Below, in pieces: positions 63,347 through 64,000 of a stretch of 64,000 nt of DNA. The stretch comes from Flagellimonas marinaquae (GTDB lineage Bacteria; Bacteroidota; Bacteroidia; Flavobacteriales; Flavobacteriaceae): contig NZ_RZMZ01000013.1 in the NCBI RefSeq assembly GCF_003992675.1, positions 62,001 to 126,000 on the forward strand. The letters are read 5' to 3'. Both the position numbers and the translations under genes were made by a program. The notes under the pieces were generated by a model. It did no database searches. It was given only the letters and a program-made list of their open reading frames with translations, and was not told where the DNA came from. Within the stretch, counting starts at the first letter, position 1. The number at the start of each line of letters is the position of its first letter.

Positions 63347-64000
63347 CTATACATTTTCTCCTTTAAGCATCTTATTCCAATATAAATACGGCAATCCATA
63401 TTTTTTTAGCATCCAAAGTCTCCAATGCTCTTTTTCGCTATTAAAGACCAACATGCGTTTCAACTTGGGATCTGGAATAAAGTTATTGTTGTAATCAAAC
63501 TCGGCCAAGGTCATTTTTCCATAACCAGTAACCAAAGGACATGAAGAATAACCATGGTACGAAGCATTATTGGCCGCTTTGTGATCCAACAATTTCAAGA
63601 GATTATCCACCACTACGGGAACCTGCTTTCTAACCGCGGCACCTGTTTTGGCCGTAGGCAATGCCGCAACGTCTCCCAGACCAAAAATATTGGGGTACTT
63701 AAGGTGCTGCATGGAATGATGGTCCACGTTCAACCAACCTGATTCATTGACCAATACTGAATCACGGATAAACTTTGGCGCTGCCTGTGGCGGAGCCAAG
63801 TGCAACAGATCAAAAGGTACGCTGATGTCCACATCCCCCACCATGGTCTCTCCAAGCTCGTTGTCTTCGTTGATGATACATCTGTTCTCCTCTGGAGCGG
63901 TATGACTGAAATGGACAATTCGATTCTCCACATCAATTTCTTTGGGGGCATAAAAAGGCTTAAAGTGAATACCGTACCTATCGATTACTTTCATAAGGGT
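63347..64000 (-). CDS. sulfide:quinone oxidoreductase, C-terminal part (cut by window edge)
   Basis: The minus strand reads in frame into the window from the right edge, so only the last 217 or so residues are seen. PNIFGLGDVAALPTAKTGAA is the FAD-binding end motif of SQR, and SYHGYSSCPLVTGYGKMTLA carries a Cys and the conserved C-terminal pattern of the eukaryotic-like (type II) SQR group. The tail WRLWMLKKYGLPYLYWNKML is amphipathic. It differs from the SQR at 53279, so the genome has two. The ATG at 63994 is internal. Confidence 0.85.
   Translation of the reverse strand, partial: TLMKVIDRYGIHFKPFYAPKEIDVENRIVHFSHTAPEENRCIINEDNELGETMVGDVDISVPFDLLHLAPPQAAPKFIRDSVLVNESGWLNVDHHSMQHLKYPNIFGLGDVAALPTAKTGAAVRKQVPVVVDNLLKLLDHKAANNASYHGYSSCPLVTGYGKMTLAEFDYNNNFIPDPKLKRMLVFNSEKEHWRLWMLKKYGLPYLYWNKMLKGENV

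Overview
This window looks like chromosomal DNA of a marine Flavobacteriaceae bacterium (Bacteroidota), probably near Muricauda/Flagellimonas; the genus is inference. The evidence is the Bacteroidota -7 promoter box TAnnTTTG in front of many genes, a type IX secretion (T9SS) C-terminal sorting domain, flavobacterial gene neighbourhoods, and dispersed flavobacterial-style palindromic repeats that also sit in frame inside genes. No insertion sequence, prophage, CRISPR array or rRNA was seen; one tRNA (Arg, CCT) is present.

1-2.4 kb: the start of an aspartate kinase, a GNAT acetyltransferase, fructose-1,6-bisphosphatase and a TerB-like protein. 2.4-8.5 kb: the four-gene ligase-associated DNA repair cluster (MBL exonuclease, ATP-dependent ligase, Lhr-like helicase, PdeM phosphoesterase). 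8.5-9.4 kb is a repeat-rich intergenic stretch before mfd (9.5-12.9 kb). 13-17.6 kb: a serine hydrolase, a DUF3352/MORN-type protein, an ACT-like protein and a YraN protein, all on the minus strand. 17.7-21 kb: a DUF1800/DUF1501 pair, the second with both a Tat signal and a T9SS sorting domain. 21-27.5 kb: metG, tex, a histone-deacetylase-like amidohydrolase and a PAP2 phosphatase. 27.5-48 kb: mostly housekeeping and secreted proteins (M28 peptidases, SSB, Dps, glycerate kinase, a SIMPL protein, a large BNR-repeat protein, a CBS protein, threonine dehydrogenase, a DUF2157/GDYXXLXY pair).

48-64 kb is the most interesting part: a sulfide/persulfide and respiratory stress module. It holds a peroxiredoxin, a CstB-like persulfide dioxygenase-rhodanese, cytochrome bd oxidase (cydAB), a sulfide:quinone oxidoreductase (SQR) followed by a 45-residue protein, and a long minus-strand operon tolC - membrane fusion protein - RND pump - PII-like protein - YgaP-like protein - YeeE - YeeE-like. 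A second SQR runs off the right edge. Four transcription units share a perfect inverted repeat GTAAC-N4-GTTAC, each lying exactly 22 bases upstream of a TAnnTTTG-like -7 box. The 5-4-5 geometry is that of CRP/FNR-family operators. This argues that peroxiredoxin/persulfide dioxygenase, cytochrome bd, SQR and the RND-YeeE operon form one regulon, with sulfide oxidation feeding quinol to a bd oxidase and with sulfur transport and efflux co-expressed. The regulator gene is not in the window.

Start codons were chosen by signal peptides, family N-termini and promoter positions; where they are uncertain this is stated. All family assignments are by reading motifs, not by database search.
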